A stretch of DNA of 64,000 bases from Triangularia verruculosa (taxonomy: Eukaryota > Ascomycota > Sordariomycetes > Sordariales > Podosporaceae). The stretch covers positions 124,001 to 188,000 of the forward strand of contig MU863943.1 of the NCBI GenBank assembly GCA_033296885.1. The letters run 5' to 3'. A model generated the notes under the pieces. It was not told where the DNA came from. It saw nothing but the letters and a program-made list of their open reading frames with translations, and searched no databases. This document shows positions 34,039-46,016 of the stretch, piece after piece; the first letter of the stretch is position 1; each line of letters begins with the position of its first letter. Made by a program: the position numbers and the translations under genes.

Positions 34039-34932
34039 GGTGGCACGCCTATGGCAATCATCGCGGGTCTATTCGGTATTTTCGAGAGGCGTATTGGTGA
34101 CAGTAAAGGGCGTCAAACGAGTACCACAATGTCTATAACATCCAATTGGAGGGCTTTGAAGAAGCGCGCAAGCTGTCAATGTCGATCATCAAGGTGTTGT
34201 CGGGTCGGCGCAACAAAGTGTCAGCTTGGCTAAGGCGCCCTGGCGCACTTGAATAAGGCTGGCTGATTAGATAAGATTTCGAGATGCCAAGCTCAAGTTT
34301 CAGTTGTGCGACCACCTCGGCCCACAGCCAAAAGGCGATCATTGCAAGTTCTCCAGCTCATTGCCATGGAGGGCTCTCTGTTCAGAGATCTCAGAATCAA
34401 ACATCGGAGCAGCTATCATTCCTAGCGCCAAGTCAATCAGCCCTCAAACCGAATGCCTTCCAGCATGCGCTGTCAAAAATTGTTAAGAAATACCTGCCCC
34501 CACAGGCTACCCACACAGATCTCGAAGAACACGCTATCTGCCGGGTCCACCCGTGATGCCGTTGCAAGCCGCTCCTGGAAGAACGGTCAGGGTCCAGAGC
34601 CGACAAAACAGGGCCTCCCTGATTGGTCAACCGCCATCTGAAGCAGCGGCATGAGCGGCCATGCAACCTCCGATCCAACGCCGAGATTTTGTTCGAGCCC
34701 AAGAGAGCTCCAGCTGCAATTACTCGCCAGCCTGGTGTGCTGTATGAGTCTTGCACCGCTCAAGATAAAAAGTCTGGGGTTTTGCCATTCGCCTTGCGCG
34801 CCTTGTCTTTCGCGAGCCCCTTCAGTGCCGTTGCTGTGACTTACAAAAGCCAATTGCTTGTCTCGTCTCTTTCTTGGTCACTAGAGCCATCTTTTCAGTC
34901 CTTGGTACACAAAAACCGTCACAACCGCCAAA
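34039..34932. other. Divergent promoter between SCYL and BCAT genes
   Basis: An 894-bp intergenic stretch with short open frames only. No clear regulatory motif was recognised. Confidence 0.55.
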
Positions 34933-36240
34933 ATGATGCGCCGTCTTCTCCCAAGATGCGCTCCTCGGGCAGCCTTCAACGCCCAGCGCTCCTCGGCCCT
35001 CGGTGCTGCCCTCCAAGCCCAGTCTGCTGTTCAGCACCGTCAATATAGCATATCCCCCCAGTCCTCCACCTCCCAGCTCCTCGATATCGATCCTTCCAAG
35101 CTCGTTGTTGAGAAGACCTCCAAGCCCAAGGACCTCCTCCCCTCAAAAGACCTTGTCTTTGGCCGTAACTTCACAGGTCCGTTCCCCCTTTCTCCCCCAC
35201 TGAAACAGCATCAGCTAACACCACATCCAGACCACATGCTCACAATAGAATGGACCCAAGAATCCGGCTGGGGCGCCCCCAAGATCCTCCCCTACCAAAA
35301 CCTCTCCCTCGACCCCGCCACCTGCGTCTTCCACTACGCCTTCGAATGCTTCGAGGGCATGAAGGCCTACAAGGACACCAAAGGCCAAATCCGCCTCTTC
35401 CGCCCAGACAAGAACATGGCCCGCTTCAACAAATCCGCCGCCCGCATCGCCCTCCCCACCTTCTCCCCCGAGGCCCTCACCTCCCTCATCGCCCACTTCG
35501 CCAAACTCGAATCCCGCTTCATCCCCTCGGACCGCGGCTACTCCCTCTACCTCCGACCAACCATGATCGGCACCCAAAAGACCCTCGGCGTCGGACCCCC
35601 CGGCTCCGCCCTCCTCTACGTCATCGCCTCCCCCGTCGGTCCCTATTACCCAACCGGCTTCAAGGCCGTCTCCCTCGAAGCCACCGACTACGCCGTCCGC
35701 GCCTGGCCAGGCGGCGTAGGCGACAAGAAGCTCGGCGCGAACTACGCTCCCTGCATCGTCCCCCAAAAGGAAGCCATGTCCCGCGGCTTCCAGCAGAACC
35801 TCTGGCTCTTTGGGGAGGAGGAGTACGTCACGGAAGTCGGCACGATGAACTTCTTCGTCGCTATCAGGAACAAGGAAACCGGGCAAAAGGAATTGATCAC
35901 CGCTCCTTTGGACGGGACCATTCTGGAGGGTGTAACCAGAGACAGCGTTCTCGCTCTCGCGAAAGAAAGGCTCGCGCCGGAGGGCTGGAAGATTGAGGAG
36001 AGGAAGTTCACCATGGGCCAGCTGGCGGAGGCGTCGGCCGAGGGGAGGTTGATTGAGGCTTTTGGTGCTGGCACTGCCGCCATCGTCTCCCCTGTCAGGG
36101 CGATCAGCTGGAGGGGTCAGCTGGTCAACTGCGGGTTGAAGGATAATGAGGAGAGTGGTGAGGTTGCCATGAAGATGAAGGAGTGGATGGAGGCGAGGCA
36201 GTATGGTGATGAGGAGAGCGATTGGAGCTACATTTGTTAA
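34933..36240 (+). CDS. BAT1: Mitochondrial branched-chain-amino-acid aminotransferase
   Basis: Two exons (34933-35176 and 35231-36240) encode about 417 aa. This PLP enzyme interconverts Leu, Ile and Val with their 2-oxo acids. An N-terminal Arg/Ala/Ser-rich presequence (MMRRLLPRCAPRAAF...) predicts mitochondrial import. Fold-type IV motifs include DHMLTIEW, FHYAFECFEGMKAY, RLFRPDKNMARFNKSA, SLYLRPTMIGT, the PLP-lysine region KLGANYAPC, and EVGTMNFFV. The 54-nt intron (donor GTCCGT, branch CTAAC, acceptor CCAG) is a multiple of three and has no stop, so an unspliced frame would add 18 residues between NFT and DHM; family alignment clearly favours splicing. Confidence 0.93.
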   Translation: MMRRLLPRCAPRAAFNAQRSSALGAALQAQSAVQHRQYSISPQSSTSQLLDIDPSKLVVEKTSKPKDLLPSKDLVFGRNFTGPFPLSPPLKQHQLTPHPDHMLTIEWTQESGWGAPKILPYQNLSLDPATCVFHYAFECFEGMKAYKDTKGQIRLFRPDKNMARFNKSAARIALPTFSPEALTSLIAHFAKLESRFIPSDRGYSLYLRPTMIGTQKTLGVGPPGSALLYVIASPVGPYYPTGFKAVSLEATDYAVRAWPGGVGDKKLGANYAPCIVPQKEAMSRGFQQNLWLFGEEEYVTEVGTMNFFVAIRNKETGQKELITAPLDGTILEGVTRDSVLALAKERLAPEGWKIEERKFTMGQLAEASAEGRLIEAFGAGTAAIVSPVRAISWRGQLVNCGLKDNEESGEVAMKMKEWMEARQYGDEESDWSYIC

Positions 36241-36740
36241 AAAATGGTGGTTTTTTTTGTCTTAATGAAGTTTCAGGAGTAGTAGATTTTTTTATTCTTG
36301 TTTCTTGAGGCGGCGGGCGCTTGCGTATATAGGATATAGGGAGCAAGGCGAATGGCAAAAAGCAAAAAGTTTATACCCTTCATTATCATCCATTGCCTAA
36401 ACGTAAACATCACAAACAAAAAGCAACAGTGTACATGTACATCTCAGGTCCCTGACCGAGCTACGTCATATCGAAAACCGAAAAAAAGAATAGAATTCCC
36501 ACCCCCCGTCTAGTTCTTGTCTTGGTTTGTTGTCTGTGAATTGATCCTCCTCTATCGCCTGCCATTCCCTCTGCCCATCTGTATTTACACATATCCCACT
36601 CCCCAGCCATTTGTTCAACGCTGCTGTCCCCTCATCCCATCTCGGCCGTTGCTGTGCCCATCCAAGCAGTCCTTCTCATGCTGCTGCTGCCCGTAGTCGT
36701 CCTTGCATCAGAGTCGGTTTAGCTGTTTAGAAGAAAACTT
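36241..36740. other. Convergent 3' flanks, no gene
   Basis: The 500 bp between the BCAT and complex I subunit stop codons are low complexity and hold nothing recognisable. Confidence 0.6.
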
Positions 36741-37296
36741 CTAGTTCTTCTTGTTATCGGGATCCTCAAGAATACCCTCGGCTTCTAATCTCCTCCTCGC
36801 CTCTTCAAGAGCCCAGGTTTGGATCCTGTTCATTTGAGCTGTTAGCGAATATCCATTCCCCATTCCCAATTTCCCTCTCTGTTCACCACCCAGTATATCA
36901 TCCCCCCCTCGACCATCACTGCCCCATCCATCCCCATCCTCAACCCCCGTATCCAACCCACCATGATATTCACCAACCACAAAACAGTCGAGCAGGAAGG
37001 GAAAGGGGGAAAACCTACGAAGTATCAGGCTTCCAAGCATACGCCACCCCAAAAACAACAAAACTCCCCAGGAACCCGTAAAAGTACAGATTCTCCCACC
37101 CCTCGTTCACGTACTTCTCCCCCGGCTTGACACCCCACAGCCAGCCAGTAGGCGGGTCGTACTGCGGGCTCGCGCCGCCCTTCGTTGCCGCTGTCGCGCT
37201 GAACCCTCTCTTTGCTCCTGCCACTACCGTCTGGGGCATGGCGACGGCCCTGCGGGTGGTGGCGGCGAGAGTGCTGCGGAGGAGGAGGGGCGTCAT
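36741..37296 (-). CDS. Complex I ESSS/NDUFB11-type subunit
   Basis: Two exons (37296-37019 and 36825-36741) encode about 120 aa. It is probably an accessory membrane subunit of mitochondrial NADH:ubiquinone oxidoreductase. The Arg/Ala/Thr-rich N-terminus (MTPLLLRSTLAATTRRAVA) is a mitochondrial presequence. PPTGWLWGVKPGEKYVNEGWE is followed by a single TM helix (FYGFLGSFVVFGVAYAW), then IQTWALEEARRRLEAEGIL at the C-terminus, the layout of this subunit family. The 193-nt intron has donor GTAGGT, branch GCTAAC and acceptor ACAG, and joins as KPDTS-IQTW. Confidence 0.75.
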
Positions 37297-38126
37297 TTTC
37301 GCTTCGTTGTTGTTAAATCGCCGGTCGGTGTCGAGTGTTGGTTGTTGGGAGGTGGAGAAAGGAAAGGGGAAATGGGGGATGGTACTGGGAGTCGAAAGTG
37401 GTGGTGCAATTGAACCCCTCAATGCGCAGTCGTCGATGACAAACTCTAGGTAGGGGCAGAGAGCTGAGGTTGTTGCTCTTGCAATCAAAGTGTGGAGTCA
37501 AACACCGTAAACCAAAGCCCGCAGCAAGCTTGGGCCTTTGCGGTCGCCGAAGCTCGGGCTGTGAGGTCACGTGATTACCCTAATCTCCAACAGCACAGGA
37601 GATCCGTTGTTTTCCGAGATAAACACTCGGAATTGAAGGGTCTGATTTGTCTATTGATACCGAGAGGGCGGCCTGATGACGTTCACCATTGAACATTTGG
37701 AAATATCATAAATCTAATTCAGTCACGATTTCACAGTCTCAACAGTATAAGACACCAACGATAAAAGCCAAAACGCATCTATTCCAACACTATCCTGCCA
37801 TCCGCTTCCTTCCGCGCTGGGTACTCACGTAGCCATCAAAAGCATCACCCTCGTGCCTTGCCCAGAAATGCTAGCAACCCAGAGGACGATAATTTCAAAG
37901 ACTATGGGAGTAATCAGCTGCCGGTACAATACATCCAACCTACAATCCTGTCGTCTGCCTTCTCAGATTCACAAAACCAAAAAGAAATCCAAAAAAAAAG
38001 TCAACGTGTCCACACACAAGCTTGAAACATTGTCAGTCAGGTCCTCCCCTTCTTCCCTCATCGTCCATCCTGGGCATCCACCGTCTTTCGTAGGGTTAGA
38101 GTTAAGGTCAAGACAGTGGTCTGCCC
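37297..38126. other. Intergenic, no supported gene
   Basis: This is the promoter of the complex I subunit gene and the 3' flank of the Argonaute gene. Only short frames are seen. Confidence 0.6.
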
Positions 38127-41100
38127 TTAAATGTAGTACATCGAATTCTCCAAGTTCGCATGCACTCTGCGGTTGCCAATCGTCTCCTTGCTTCCAGAAG
38201 CAATGGTGCTGGCATCGTCAAAGAGCTCGTTCTTGTGGATGCGAGCCCGACCGCAGACCAAGTCAGCATAGTATGCTGGTGGGCAGATACTAACCGCCTT
38301 GGTGGCGCGGCCGTACAGATAACACATGTCATGTGTCACCTGCTCCAGGTTGTTGGCAGCCTGGGCACCATAGGAGACGCGGAAGATCTCATCCATCAGG
38401 ACCGTGTAGTGGGCTGGGCGAGCGGTTCCCTGGAGCGAAGCGTGGGCCTGCAGGAAGAAGTCCCAGTATCTAACATTGGTGACTCCGCGGTCCACAACGG
38501 TTCCCTCCTTGGGGCTCTTCGACTTGAAGTGAGTCTGCTGGGGATCTGTCGGATAGAATCGAGTCTGGTGGCGCTTGACCGAGACAATGAGGGTGATGCG
38601 TGGCTGTTGCTTCGCATACATCTGGCTGCATGCCGTCCGAATGTGTGGCAGTTCAGCCGTCAGCACCATCTTGAACTGGCCCTCGCTGACACCATCACGG
38701 TAAATCAAAATGTTCTCAGGCAATCTTCCTCCATTGTGCTTCTGCCAAAGCTGCAGGCGAGACTTGAAGTTCTCCACCAACTTGACATCAAGCTGCTCAA
38801 CACGACCTGGGTTTTGCCAGGCCACGGCAGGCCACTGCCCAAGGTCCGCGTCGATACTCGCCACAAGACCAACCAGACTGGGCGCATTCTCACCGGCACC
38901 TGGCGCAAGATTGGTCGGATGAGTGACATCGTAGCCAACGACCATCGTCTTTCCAGATTTCAGCAAGGGGTGAAGAGTGTGGAGTTTGTGATTGACGCCG
39001 CCGAATTTAAGATTGACCTTGAGCGCGACGTTGGCAAAGTAGCCACGCTGACCCTTTTCATTGAGGATCTTGTTCTTGACCACGCAGACTGTTTGTACCC
39101 CAAATTCGACATCGCCCAGCTTCTTCACAGTATTGTAAACGTTGGCGTCCTGGTCGTTGAGAACCACAATCACCAAGTCCGGCTTTGGGTTCATCTTCTG
39201 GAAGGCCACCCTCAAGTCCTGCTCGCCTCTGTGAGCGACCTGGTATCCGGTCGCTGGTGTGGCATTCTTGTTGATAGCCATGCCCATGTTCGTAGCCATG
39301 AAGCCCGCGAAATTGCCCATCGTCGTCTTGATGTACTGATCAGCCTGGCAGTTCACTATCAGGAACGCCCAGTTCTTAATCATCCGGCCTGGCTTCGAGA
39401 CTCTAACTCCCTTGAGGAGCCAGCCGCCATCTTGGGGTTTGACCAACTCCACTGAGTTCCCCTTGGGGTACGTGATGGCCGGAGGTGGAAGCATACGGCC
39501 CTTGACCGTGATGAGCTGCTTGTCAACACTGACTCCGAACTTATCAAGGAGTGTGTTGTTGTCCAGCGCAAGGACATTTCTGGCACTTGTGGTGACAGAA
39601 ACAGCGTTCAAAGAAGGCTTTCGGCAAGCGAATTGGATCATGCTCTGGGCCTCGCTGGCACTAAGCTTTGACTTGATGGGCTGTCCTGGCAAAAGCGAGC
39701 ACCATTCCGCCAGCATGTAGATCGGCCTGGCCTGACTACCCACGTTGATCAGTGGGAACATTCCGATTTGCCTGACGCCATGGGACTGGCCGTATTTTGC
39801 GATGTGATAGTCCGAAACCAGGACCATGGAGTCGTACTTAAGACCCTTTGGCGCTGGTCTTGGCTCCTTTGGGGACCGAAGGAAGAACTTCACCGTCGTC
39901 GGCTTGCCCCAGATCTTTTCTCTCTCCATGAACTCAGGCCTCCGCTCTTCGCCGCTGCCATCTCCCACCTTCCCGAGTCCAGCCATCGAACGCTCCACCG
40001 TCACCCACTCGCCAGGTTTCTCGCTGGGAACACGACAAGAGATCCTCGACTTGGCCAAAAATCCATGGAAGCGTTTGAGAGTGTTCGGGTTAAGACCAAT
40101 CCTGGTAAACAGTTCAGGCAGAGGGGTGGGTTGGCGGAAGATACCATGCGTCACGTTGACGTTCAGGAGTAAGCGACCGGTAGCCAGCCGCACGCTTTGG
40201 ACGTAGCCACGCAAGATGGTTATCATGCTGTCTTGCGAAAGGGGGCCAACTTCAGAGCGGTTGGCATCAAAAGCGAAGAACCGACTCTTGCCTACCGCGG
40301 CTGTGTTTGGATTGCTGCGAGCAGTGTGGCCAAGTACAACGCCCAGTGCATCGACCTCGGCAGCGAACTTCGGAAAGACCATCTCGTTGCCTTTGTCATC
40401 GAAGTTTTGGAGATATTGCTTCAGACGGCCAATATCAAGTAAGACGGGATCGCTGAACTTGACATTCCACCGCTCTTCGCCACCATTCAATTTGGGTATT
40501 CCCACAGTGATGACGGAGCCGGGGGGCAGCGGAAGCTTCGCCTTGGTGATGACGCTCATCTTCTGTTCAGTGGCGCACACGACGGTGGGCGGAAAGGTGT
40601 CAAGAGCTGCCTTGATGATCTTGGCGAGCTTGGTGCCCTTCGCCTCTTTTGGCTTCGCTTTGCCCTTACCCTTAGCAGGGCCCTGTTCAGCCTCTTTCTT
40701 CTCGGCGGACTCCTCTGGTGACACGAGCACATTGTAGTTGAACAAAGATGCTGTGTTGACATTCAGCTCAAAGTAGTTGGCCCACAATATAACCGGAGCA
40801 CCGCCGGTGCCAAAAGCTGGTCTGAATGGAAAGAAACTGGCTTCGTCGTTCACCGAAAGCTTGCTTAGTTGACTGAGAGCGGAGCTCTGTTGCTGTACGA
40901 TGCGATCTTCGAGTGCTGTGATGTTGGGATTCGGGGGTGGAATGACATTGTTGGGTCCTCTTGACTCTAAGTTAGCATGTGTATCATGCATCGAAGCAGG
41001 GAATAGTAGACTTACGTGTAGATATCTGGACCGCCTCCACCAGCTCCTCCTCCTCCGCGACCGCCACCATAACCTCCACCTCCTCGGCCACCGCGATCGT

Positions 41101-41269
41101 TAAAGCCACCGCGGCCGCCTCTGAAGCCTCCACGGAAATCACCACGGCCGCCCTGATCGCCGTAGCCACCGCGGCCTCCACCCCCGCCTCCGCCACGGCC
41201 GCCTCTGTCGCCGAAACCTCCGCCGCCACGTCCTCCGCGGCCTCTGCCCCGGCCCTGGAAATCGAACAT
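38127..41269 (-). CDS. qde-2: Argonaute (QDE-2-like RNA-silencing slicer)
   Basis: Two exons (41269-41016 and 40959-38127) encode about 1028 aa. It binds small RNAs and cuts complementary RNA in quelling/RNAi. Exon 1 is almost wholly an RGG/GGF-rich, RNA-binding-type tail (~80 residues). Exon 2 holds the N, PAZ, MID and PIWI domains. Slicer residues are kept: GYDVTHP (D762), YRDGVSEGQF (D840) and PAHYTVL (H935), and the C-terminus ends in MYYI as in other Argonautes. The 56-nt intron has GTAAGT and a CTAAC branch site. I chose the TCAAG acceptor because the nearer TTAG breaks frame, and the join reads DIYT-GPNN. A Lys/Ala/Glu-rich insert (~residues 138-160) sits in the N domain. Confidence 0.93.
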
Positions 41270-43464
41270 GCTGTGGGAAATAAGATGTGTAAGGCTACAG
41301 GCTGCTCGATATGGCTCCTCGGTAGTGCTACGTCGGTCGGGGAAGGTGCAAAGGTTGTAGGGAGCTGCCGTGCTCCCTAAAGTAAGGTACCGCAAGTGGG
41401 TTGGCAGGATTGCTGCTGTTTGTCAGTTTGGTCCCTTCCAAACCGTGTTTGGTCGGGTTGGCAGAGAAACAGGCAGCTACGACGAGCTTAAGCTGAAGTT
41501 CTGGGATGGTAGCAGGAAGGAGTGAGGTTGAAGTGGACTCAGTGGACACCTACCAGCGGGGTGCCCCACACTAGGTAGGTTGCTAAATGGTGGGGTTGCT
41601 TGTCTTGTGGGATGAGGAGGGAAAAGCAAAGACAAAATGATGCCACAGATTGAAGAGAAAAAACAAAAGGTAGGATGGGACAAACCCGGAGAAGATATGG
41701 GGATGTCCTCAGTTCCAGATCAGCAGCCCAACGTCAGGCATCGAGATGTGCGTGCCAGAGGCTGTCAAGCGGGCCTCTGTAGGCCTCAGCTTCAGGAACA
41801 AAGAAACGTCGTTGACGTTGCAATTGATAAAAGTACGTACCTATAATCAGTGCTGAAACAGGTTTAGCTCTGAGCGGCCCCGATCTTGGCATGCTCTGAG
41901 TGGAGGGGATCTACTGCAAGGTTGGGAACACAACTTGTCGCCTCACTCGGCGTCGCTGCAAGTATGGGGTTGCTATATGTAGGCCCTTGTGATGGCTCAA
42001 ATATTGGACAAACGGAATCAATGAAGTTGATTTGAGGACAGCAAAGGAAATGACGTGGCGAAGGCGACTGACTGTCTGCCTTGGCTTGTGACACCTCGGT
42101 GAGACGCCGCACCTTCCCTCCAGTGATTTGTGAAATCATCCCCGCCGTTTGTTTTGAGGATGTTGGTGTACTTTCTTTTTTTCTGTTGAATGTCCTGCAG
42201 GTGTGGTGTTTCGGATACGTCTTCCGGCGGGGTGCCAATTCAACCTCTCTCTTATGACCCCAATTCCTTGCTCACTGTTGTAACAGCGGGAGAGAGTCAT
42301 CCATATGTCCATGCCAAACACATGGATTTCGATAGTATGCCGCCAATCTGCGCCATCTTACATGGTGCCGCGCCACCTCTGGTGGTCTTGGGGACGGCCA
42401 GCTACTTCCCCGCGTCAAGCATACCTAACCTCACCGCTCACCACACAGACAAGCATCAGGTTCCGTTTGCATGAACATACGAGATAGATCCGCCGTATAC
42501 GCCGGTGTGTCACCTCCGCACTCTCGAAGATAATTTTACTCAACAAATGTGCCATTCCGTCGGCTATCAACAGACTCCCCCAAGTCAACTATCAGCATGC
42601 ATACCAGTCACAGTGCCCGTGAGCAACAGATGGTGGCGCTGGTTCAACAACAAATCAAAACCGTGACTCTCTCAGCCTCGCTTCTTTACGAGCAAACGAG
42701 AACATGGATTGCCCATGACCCAGAACTTTCATCACTTCCGGGGGTCTATCTGAGCCAGAGAAACTCTATCTGTCAGCACCCGTATTCCCCAGCAACCGAA
42801 TCTTCGCTCAAGCATGAACGTAAATGACTAAGCGGTCTTTTGCAGATGTGAGCAAGGGTGGGAGCATCGGTGTTTGTGTGCTGCAGTGACAAAGGCAATC
42901 CCCTCCTGACGACCGAAAGAGTGCTCGTCGACGAAGTTCCTCTGACGCTCTGATCCCGTCTCAAGTCAATGTCAACAGACCCTTCATCTTTCCTGGCATA
43001 ACATGGCGGTTCATCCTAGAGGCAAGTTATATTGACAAAATACTTGTTTTTCGAGTCGAACCTTCCCTGTGTTTTCTGTGGTGCGAGGCGGCCACTAGCC
43101 AACTCAAAAAAGCCCACTTCAGCCCGGTTCAGTCATCAAACTTCTTTTTCGAATGGGCGGCACGGCCAAGGGAAGCACAAGTGCGGCGGGATGTGGCCCC
43201 TGAGTGCTGACTTCATACCATTCGGACTTCCAATCCTTTCCTTCTCTCTCTTCTCACATCCATCATGGCTACATCAGTAGCACATCCCCTATTTCTAGCC
43301 AACTGCCATTCCCCCAACCACCAGAGTTGGCAGTCACATGTAAACCTTCTCCATCCACCAGCCGGCAGTCCTTTTATCTCAGCAGTGTATCCAACTTCCG
43401 TCCACCACAACTTAACACAACCCCATTCCCGTCGTCTATCACAACTACCACCTCTCATACCCTC
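41270..43464. other. Intergenic, no supported gene
   Basis: About 2.2 kb upstream of the Argonaute gene holding only short, unrecognised frames on both strands. Confidence 0.55.
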
Positions 43465-43785
43465 TCACCGCCGTCGTCTTCCCACCAAGACAGTCAACCC
43501 CCCATCTCTCTCCACTGTTGCCGTTGCCAAATGGCGCGTCTTCCGGCCTACCAAGTACACCACTAAATACACGAAGACTGCTGCAGCAATCCCATCCGTC
43601 CATAAGACCCGCCCTAAGATGAGGACATCAGGTAAAAAGTAACCCAGGAGGAATTGTAGCGCGTTGTGCTTCTGGACTTGGGTGGCGAGGCGGAGCTCGT
43701 GTTGGAGTTGCTGGTGGTCGGTGTGTTTGGTGAATGGGTTGAGGAAGATGTAGATTAGGACTAGGAGGGTGTCGAGGGTTGACAT
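43465..43785 (-). CDS. Small hypothetical membrane protein, two TM segments
   Basis: The product is 106 aa. Two hydrophobic segments are seen: near the N-terminus (LDTLLVLIYIFLNPF) and in the middle (FLLGYFLPDVLILG with a second stretch AAAVFVYLVVYLVG). The C-terminus is basic, with GRKTRHL. I do not recognise a family. The end of the second TM stretch (FVYxV...RKTR) resembles the next minus-strand gene at 44365-44745, which could make the two tandem paralogues. The start is the only Met before the first hydrophobic segment. Confidence 0.45.
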   Translation of the reverse strand: MSTLDTLLVLIYIFLNPFTKHTDHQQLQHELRLATQVQKHNALQFLLGYFLPDVLILGRVLWTDGIAAAVFVYLVVYLVGRKTRHLATATVERDGGLTVLVGRRRR

Positions 43786-44364
43786 CGTTGTGGTTTTTGT
43801 GGTTGAGACGTTGGTGGTGTGATGGAGCTTTTCGGATGGGTTTTTAATGGGGGATTGGGGGTGTTTGGGAATGGAAAGACTGAAAATGGTTCAAGATGAG
43901 AAAAGGTTGGTGTGGGATGTAGTTAAATGCCTAGACGTGTGGAAAACCTTATCGGCGTGGCTGTGGATAGCTTCTACGCTTATTTTGGACAGCCATGGTG
44001 CTCAAAGAAGATACTCGTTCACTGTGTATTCCACCCACAGACACTGCAAGTCAACTAGCGCAACGTAAAGGCTTTTATCTTGAACTCAAGATGGGTAGGT
44101 ATTCCGTGGAGTTTCATCATTGTTGAACCGAGAGTTCTGTCTCGTCTACTGAATTTCCCAGTGTTCTTGTGATAGACCTCAGTGCTGGCACAAGCGTATT
44201 CCCATTGTCGCTATCGGGTAGTAAAACGACTAACCAACAACTATTCATCCCCTGGCAACTCCGTTCCACTTGACCAACTTCCACTCTGGACGCCCATAAC
44301 CCTCTGATGACCCCATACCTCGTCAAATCATTCCCGAATGTGGCTGTCTCCTTAAACCTAAAGT

Positions 44365-44745
44365 CTAAACCTCCCAAACTTTGACCTCCCTCCGTGTCTT
44401 TCTATCGACCCGATGAATCCATTGAACCCACACTAACAGCTCAGAAAGTACCCAATATACGAAGGCCACGATCATGATGTCACCGGAAGGACGGGGTGCT
44501 TCCCCATCAGCCAACTGAGAGATACAAAAGCCCATCTGCACGAAGAAGAACGTGAAGAAGATGGACAGTAATCTTTTGCAGAGGGAAAGATAGTAGGGGA
44601 CATCGTTGGTGGCGGCGTCTTGTTCGGTGTCGGGTGAGTAGCCGAGATGGATCTGGTAGTACTCTTGCTTGGAGTCGGGCTCTTGTGGGGGTGGGAGTGT
44701 CCCGTAAGACATTTTTTCGTTGGGTTGGTGTGTCGTGGTGGACAT
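44365..44745 (-). CDS. Small hypothetical membrane protein, two TM segments
   Basis: The product is 126 aa. A polar N-terminus (~45 residues, with YGTLPPPQEPDSKQEYYQ) precedes a first TM segment (LLSIFFTFFFVQMGFCI) and a second (IMIVAFVYWVLSELLVWV). The C-terminus is basic (HRVDRKTRREVKVWEV). No known family was recognised. The FVYxV...RKTR end resembles the gene at 43465-43785 on the same strand 580 bp away. Confidence 0.55.
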   Translation of the reverse strand: MSTTTHQPNEKMSYGTLPPPQEPDSKQEYYQIHLGYSPDTEQDAATNDVPYYLSLCKRLLSIFFTFFFVQMGFCISQLADGEAPRPSGDIMIVAFVYWVLSELLVWVQWIHRVDRKTRREVKVWEV

Positions 44746-45473
44746 TTTGAGCGATTTTGTTCTGTTTTAATTGGTGAGGTTGAGGGATGATGGGTGGGAG
44801 AAAGTCTTGAGACTGGCCTAGATGATGGTGTGAAGAGAGATTGTGGGAAAGGACTGAGAGGGATGGGCTTCTTGAAATACTTGAGGTAGGAGAATGTGTC
44901 AAAGTTAAAATTGGGTGTGATAAATCTTAACTTTGTGAAGTCCACCTTCCTCATTTTGCCTGCCCTGTATAAACTCAGAAGCGAGGCTTTTAACTTTGGT
45001 TGACCAGCCACATTACATACCTACCACACAGGGGCCAGGGTGAGTAAACTCTACGACAGAAGAAACGCGATCTCCTCGAGACATCGTCAAGTTGAAAAGA
45101 GACAATGAAGCTAGAGATGTACACCTACCATGCTCGAGTAGTATTCTCTATCTCGATCTTGAATCGCATTATCAGGATAAATTGTTATGTTGACGACGGG
45201 AACCATCAACTTGAAGGCCACGCTTTCCCCGCCTCAATCCTCTTCGCTGTTCTCAATCCTGTTGTAATTCTCTCCGCTGCCCTTCCCCTCTCCCTCATTT
45301 GAATTCTCTTTGTTGCGCTCCGAGTGGCATTCTAAGAGATGTTAGTTAATCCCCAAGACAAGAGAAAACCAAGAAAGCGGCCCACACTTGATACTAATCT
45401 GGACCTTGCTGGCTGTGTTCCCAGGGTCGACTAACACTCGCTAACAGCCAGCCTGGCGACTGGCATCGTCAAA
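44746..45473. other. Intergenic, no supported gene
   Basis: Upstream region of the membrane-protein gene at 44365-44745; nothing recognisable. Confidence 0.5.
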
Positions 45474-46016
45474 TCACTGCTCCTTCAGCTGGTGGTCGTC
45501 TCCAACTAGACGCCGCACGGGGTGCTGAGGCTGGGAGAGTGGCAGGTATGTGAGCTCCAAATTGATAGCGCTCGTAACGATTGACCGCATCATGGGAGCT
45601 GGAATGAGTACAAGCTGTCGCTCCGGAGTAACGCAGCCGATGCATTTGTTGGCGCGTTCATTAGTGCTGGCAGAGGACTTGGGCGTAGCAGGTTCTATAG
45701 CAATGGTGGGGCCCTTGCTGCTAGGAGGCGCTGAAGGTGAAGAGATCGAAGAGCCCGTGGATGGCTTGACACTGACGGTTGTATCGAGGCGTTGTCGCTT
45801 GGTGGTCGATGTTGGTGAAGTACGGACTGTTTCGATCTCTTGACCTGTACCAGTGGTCCTGAGACGCTTGAAAGTGGAAGAAGGGAAAGAAAGCCTTGCG
45901 CGTTTTTTGAAGCCAGCTTGGGAAGAACGATGAGCGGTTCTCTGGGAGCCATCTCTGGAAGGTTGTAGTATGAACGGAGGAAGCAAGCCCATCTTGGGAA
46001 GTTTGAAAGCATCCAT
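45474..46016 (-). CDS. Hypothetical Ser/Thr/Pro-rich basic protein
   Basis: The product is 180 aa. It opens with MDAFKLPKMGLLPPFILQP, carries basic clusters (FKKRARLSF, FKRLR, TKRQR) that look like nuclear localisation signals, and has a low-complexity Ser/Pro centre. No family was recognised. A LLPPF segment near the start also occurs in the gene at 47368-48129, which hints at a shared origin, but the rest does not align convincingly. Confidence 0.4.
   Translation of the reverse strand: MDAFKLPKMGLLPPFILQPSRDGSQRTAHRSSQAGFKKRARLSFPSSTFKRLRTTGTGQEIETVRTSPTSTTKRQRLDTTVSVKPSTGSSISSPSAPPSSKGPTIAIEPATPKSSASTNERANKCIGCVTPERQLVLIPAPMMRSIVTSAINLELTYLPLSQPQHPVRRLVGDDHQLKEQ

Noticed and set aside
35177..35230. 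An 18-residue insertion in the BCAT protein
   Set aside because: Splice signals and the conserved family sequence across the junction show an intron.
38160..39455. A 431-codon plus-strand frame
   Set aside because: It is antisense to the Argonaute gene, which has clear PIWI motifs.
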